Assembly: GCA_030144725.1 (NCBI GenBank)
Contig: JASKMD010000024.1
Coordinates: 6,769,682-6,833,681, forward strand
Direction: 5' to 3'
DNA from: Haematococcus lacustris
Lineage: Eukaryota; Chlorophyta; Chlorophyceae; Chlamydomonadales; Haematococcaceae
Length of the DNA: 64,000 nucleotides
This document shows, one piece after another, positions 61,401 to 64,000 of the stretch. Each line of letters starts with the position of its first letter. Position 1 is the first letter of the stretch. Made by a program: the position numbers and the translations under genes. Under the pieces are notes generated by a model that saw only the letters and a program-made list of their open reading frames with translations, did no database searches and was not told the DNA's origin.

Positions 61401-64000
61401 CCTTGGCCAGTGTCAAGCTGCCCTCCTGCCCTCCTGCCTTGGCCAGTGGGAGCCGGGCCAGCCTGCTCACCTGTCAGCACAGCCTCCTCCACAATGCATG
61501 TGCCAGCCAGCAGCAAGCAATCCGCCGGCACCACCTTGTCCTCCGCATTGGGGCCTGCGGTGCACGCCAGGCAGCCAGGCAGAGCTCTACACAGGCAGAC
61601 CCGGAGACATGGGCCAGCGCTGAACACCAGCGCTACAGGTTCACACAGCTGTCACACAGATGTTCACACAGATGCCAGACACACTGCCAGCCTTGCCAGA
61701 CAGGTCGCCTGCAGCAAGTACTCGAATTCCTACGCTTGTGCGCCATGCATATCAGCGCATGCGCAGGTCTGTCAGCACATGGCTGGTCATGCAGACAGCT
61801 TGGCTGGGACCCTGTGGTGAGCGGGCAGCCAGCTTTCAGGGCAGGGCAGGGGTCAGCAGCAGGGTGGTGGCACTCACCGCCCATTGGCCTGCCTATGGAG
61901 ATGATGTCACCAGGGAAGAGAGCCTCGCCTGGCAGCAGCTCCCATTTTCCGCACCTGATGCAAGCACAGCATGCACACATGCACACCGAGGTGTTTCCTA
62001 GCCAAGGACCCTGTGGTTCTGGGCCCCTGCTGCTTGTGCTGCTGAGCCGTTGCTGCTTGTTTTGGTAGCGCTGCTGGGACAGCACTGCTTCAGCTGGTAT
62101 CACCAGGTTAGTGATACGTGTACTGCTTCTCGTGATAATGTGCTTGTGCTTGTACTGCTTGTACTGGCATTACTAGGACGGTGTGCTTGAACCCCCTGAG
62201 CCCACCTGTAGACCTGGATGTGCTGCTTGGGAGTGGTCATGGAGCGCAGCTCCTTCAGGCTGCGCAGCCGCTGGCCCACTAGGGTGCACTCAAAGGTGAC
62301 CAGCATGAACAGCGTGAACAGCGAGTAGTACCTGGGGTTGTGTAGAGTGCATGGTGCATGCGCTGACACCACCAGGTGAGCTAGGTCCGTACGCTGACAT
62401 CCTTGGCACCATCACGCACATCAGTTTCATCATCATCTCGTAGCGTTCACAGCAAGCGGCACACCCACACGCTTGGGATTTGCTGGACATTCATTAGCTC
62501 AGCATGTGACAGAGCAGCAAGGCATGGCGTGGGCACAACACATGAGCCTGGACCATGGCATCTGGCATCAGGACAGATACCCACTAATGATGCACATGCC
62601 CGCAACACTGACAGGTTGTACAGTGGTGTTCGTCGCCTATCAGACCAGAGGATGCAGGTGGATGGTGGATGGTGATGCAAGCATGTCTGCCAATGAGACT
62701 GTGTGAGACAAAATGTGTGATACAGCTCATACATCACTGACACCAACAAGATGATGCTACTGGCTAGGCTTGCACTGCATGGTGACAAAGCCTAGATATT
62801 ATTTCAGATGTCAAGCATCCCGCTAGCCAGCATGGCTGGTTAGGGTGAAGGAGTGAGGGTGACGCAGCGGAACTGCTCAGCAGCTTCCTGCGCCCTGCTT
62901 CCTGTCAAGCTGCAGCGGTGCTGGCTCCCTGCTTGCCAGCTGCCCTGCACCCCACCCACCAGTACTGATCCATCATCCAGAGGAACACACAGAACACCTG
63001 CAGTGCAGCCATGCACGCCACCTGCCATGCGCCGCAAGCAGTGCTGACAAATACCATACAGATGGATGCAGGCCAGGCATGTGTCACAACAGCCCTGGCA
63101 GCTGCTGCCGCCCACGAGACAGGCAGCAGACAAACCATGACAGGCACTGTGTGCTACCTAACTCTAACCCTAACCCTAACCCCATGATAGGAAATGTGTG
63201 CCGTGCTGCCACTGCATTTTTGAACCCTACGCATGCCCCTGATCACCCGTGTGCTTCCGGCCATCCTTTTGCTTTATAGTGGACCCCTTGCCCTGGTGCT
63301 ACCTAACCCTAGTCCTAACCCTAACCCCAACCGCGTGACAAGAGCTGTGTGCTGTGCTGACCCCGGCTATGCTGCTGGTGGCCCACAGGTGTTCAGGACC
63401 AAGAGCAACCACCCCATGCCTTCAGCCCAACATGGCAGACTGCCGCCATACGCTTGTGCCCTTTGGTCACCAGCTGGTTGGGTGGGGCCATACCTGAAAG
63501 ACAAAGAATGGCGCGACGAGGTGCTCCTGGAGGAGCGCCGCAAAGGCAGGCACGGGCACATCAAACTTGTTCAACCCATACTTGTCAAATGCAGCCAGTG
63601 ACTTCGCTTCAGTGCCGTGTCCTGACGCCTTCATGTAGGCCTCAAACGTCTCCTGCGCACCATAAGCATCACCATGAGACCATGCATCACGCCATTTGTG
63701 AGATGTTGCCTGTGTCTCAGTCACAGTGGCAGTGACTGAGTTGCCACCATCATGACATGCAGCTAGAGCTCAGAAGTTCGCTTGCCTTCACTGGATACTT
63801 CAGCTTTTCGAATGCATGATCTTGCTCATTGTAGGTGAACCGCTGCTTGCGGTATTCAAACCCAAGCTCTTCTGTTTCCTTCAGACCCTCCCTCTGCGGG
63901 GCAGTAGCATACACACCAACTGCCATGTTACCAACTGCAGCACCCAGACCTCTCGAATCCGTCATGGCAGCATGCTGGCAGCTCACAGTTGACACCCTGA
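49059..64000 (-). CDS. P5A-type P-type ATPase (Spf1/ATP13A1/MIA family), 5' end outside window
   Basis: ER transporter that extracts misinserted transmembrane helices. Minus-strand exons: 64000-63786, 63652-63494, 62997-62960, 62331-62206, 61954-61878, 61554-61471, 60801-60660, 60261-60069, 59362-59189, 58774-58583, 58287-58089, 57506-57409, 56865-56782, 56363-56250, 55995-55909, 55612-55553, 55208-55080, 54624-54466, 54383 to about 54155, 53673-53537, 51648-51545, 51148-51059, 50773-50634, 50354-50216, 49935-49806, 49622-49519, 49178-49059. Motifs: LTGES (actuator), [16 protein letters not shown] (the family's PPELP membrane motif), phosphorylation site [57 protein letters not shown] and the C-terminal helices. 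A lysine-rich linker follows GDGTND, as in relatives. The introns after 63786 and 55080 use GC donors. Phase holds everywhere except around the linker exon at 54155-54383, whose donor I could not fix. Confidence 0.95.
51968..53492. repeat. 57-bp minisatellite in P5A ATPase intron
   Basis: About 27 copies of a 57-bp unit built of ttcagcagcagcagcggcag, caggagcagctgggccaagg and ctgatggcagcagcagc. Two forms (ttcagcagaagc and ttcagcagcagc) alternate along most of the array, giving a 114-bp higher-order unit. It lies in the 1.9-kb intron between exons 53673-53537 and 51648-51545. Confidence 0.95.
55266..55505. repeat. AGGTC pentanucleotide microsatellite in P5A ATPase intron
   Basis: About 48 copies, nearly perfect (one early unit lacks a base), between exons 55612-55553 and 55208-55080. 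Confidence 0.96.
58342..58490. repeat. GCA/GCG triplet repeat in P5A ATPase intron
   Basis: CAG-type units with a block of about ten GCG units (58430-58455), between exons 58774-58583 and 58287-58089. Phase joins across it, so the long alanine, leucine or glutamine frames here are not protein. Confidence 0.93.
60280..60425. repeat. CAG-rich repeat in P5A ATPase intron
   Basis: Imperfect GCAGCAGTGGCAG-type array next to the 60261 acceptor side of the exon. Confidence 0.8.
63150..63363. repeat. Two TTAGGG-type (CCCTAA) tracts in a local duplication
   Basis: gtgctacctaac followed by CCCTAA units occurs at 63152-63183 and again at 63297-63332, each followed by a similar tgtgtgc(t/c)gtgctg tail. 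Located in the P5A intron between exons 63652-63494 and 62997-62960. Confidence 0.85.

Overview
The window is nuclear DNA of a eukaryote, most likely a chlorophycean green alga. The evidence is GC-rich sequence, small exons split by GT-AG introns, almost every intron loaded with its own micro- or minisatellite, plant-type genes (a FAD2 desaturase, a DUF789 protein, a P5A ATPase most like plant MIA), TGTAA-type polyadenylation signals and interstitial TTAGGG repeats. Haematococcus or a close relative is my best guess from general character; this is inference, not proof.

Layout. (1) 1-8369 (+): the 3' two thirds or so of a NUP93/Nic96 nucleoporin gene. (2) 8.4-10.1 kb: a dispersed repeat interrupted by a 951-bp terminal-inverted-repeat (TIR) element. 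(3) 10114-16188: a complete Ty3/gypsy chromodomain LTR retrotransposon on the minus strand with apparently identical 299-bp LTRs and a CATGG target duplication. (4) 16465-21072: two copies of one TIR transposon family, one nested in the other. (5) 21448-27228 (+): an unusual gene with two successive NAP (nucleosome assembly protein) domains, an acidic tail and a C-terminal membrane anchor. (6) 32473-27853 (-): a complete ten-exon FAD2-type delta-12 desaturase gene, convergent with the NAP gene. (7) 32.6-42.6 kb: a transposon graveyard with two relics resembling Fanzor/TnpB nucleases, a TIR element with a 29-bp perfect TIR, a hAT-type MITE with its empty site preserved in a paralogous repeat, and dispersed repeats. 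(8) 46682-43314 (-): a DUF789 gene. (9) 47656-48930 (+): a small P-loop kinase-like gene. (10) 64000-49059 (-): a P5A-type P-type ATPase gene of about 15 kb with 27 exons in view, its 5' end outside the window.

Exon models were built by hand from conserved protein blocks, splice consensus and phase. For NAP, FAD2, P-loop kinase and nearly all of P5A and NUP93 the exon phases join without a break, which is strong internal support. Family assignments come from recalled motif patterns, not from a search. The genes are unrelated housekeeping functions (nuclear pore, histone chaperone, lipid desaturation, ER membrane quality control) rather than a pathway. The accessory interest lies in the mobile elements, three of which can be shown to be insertions because an uninterrupted paralogous copy of the target lies in the same window.
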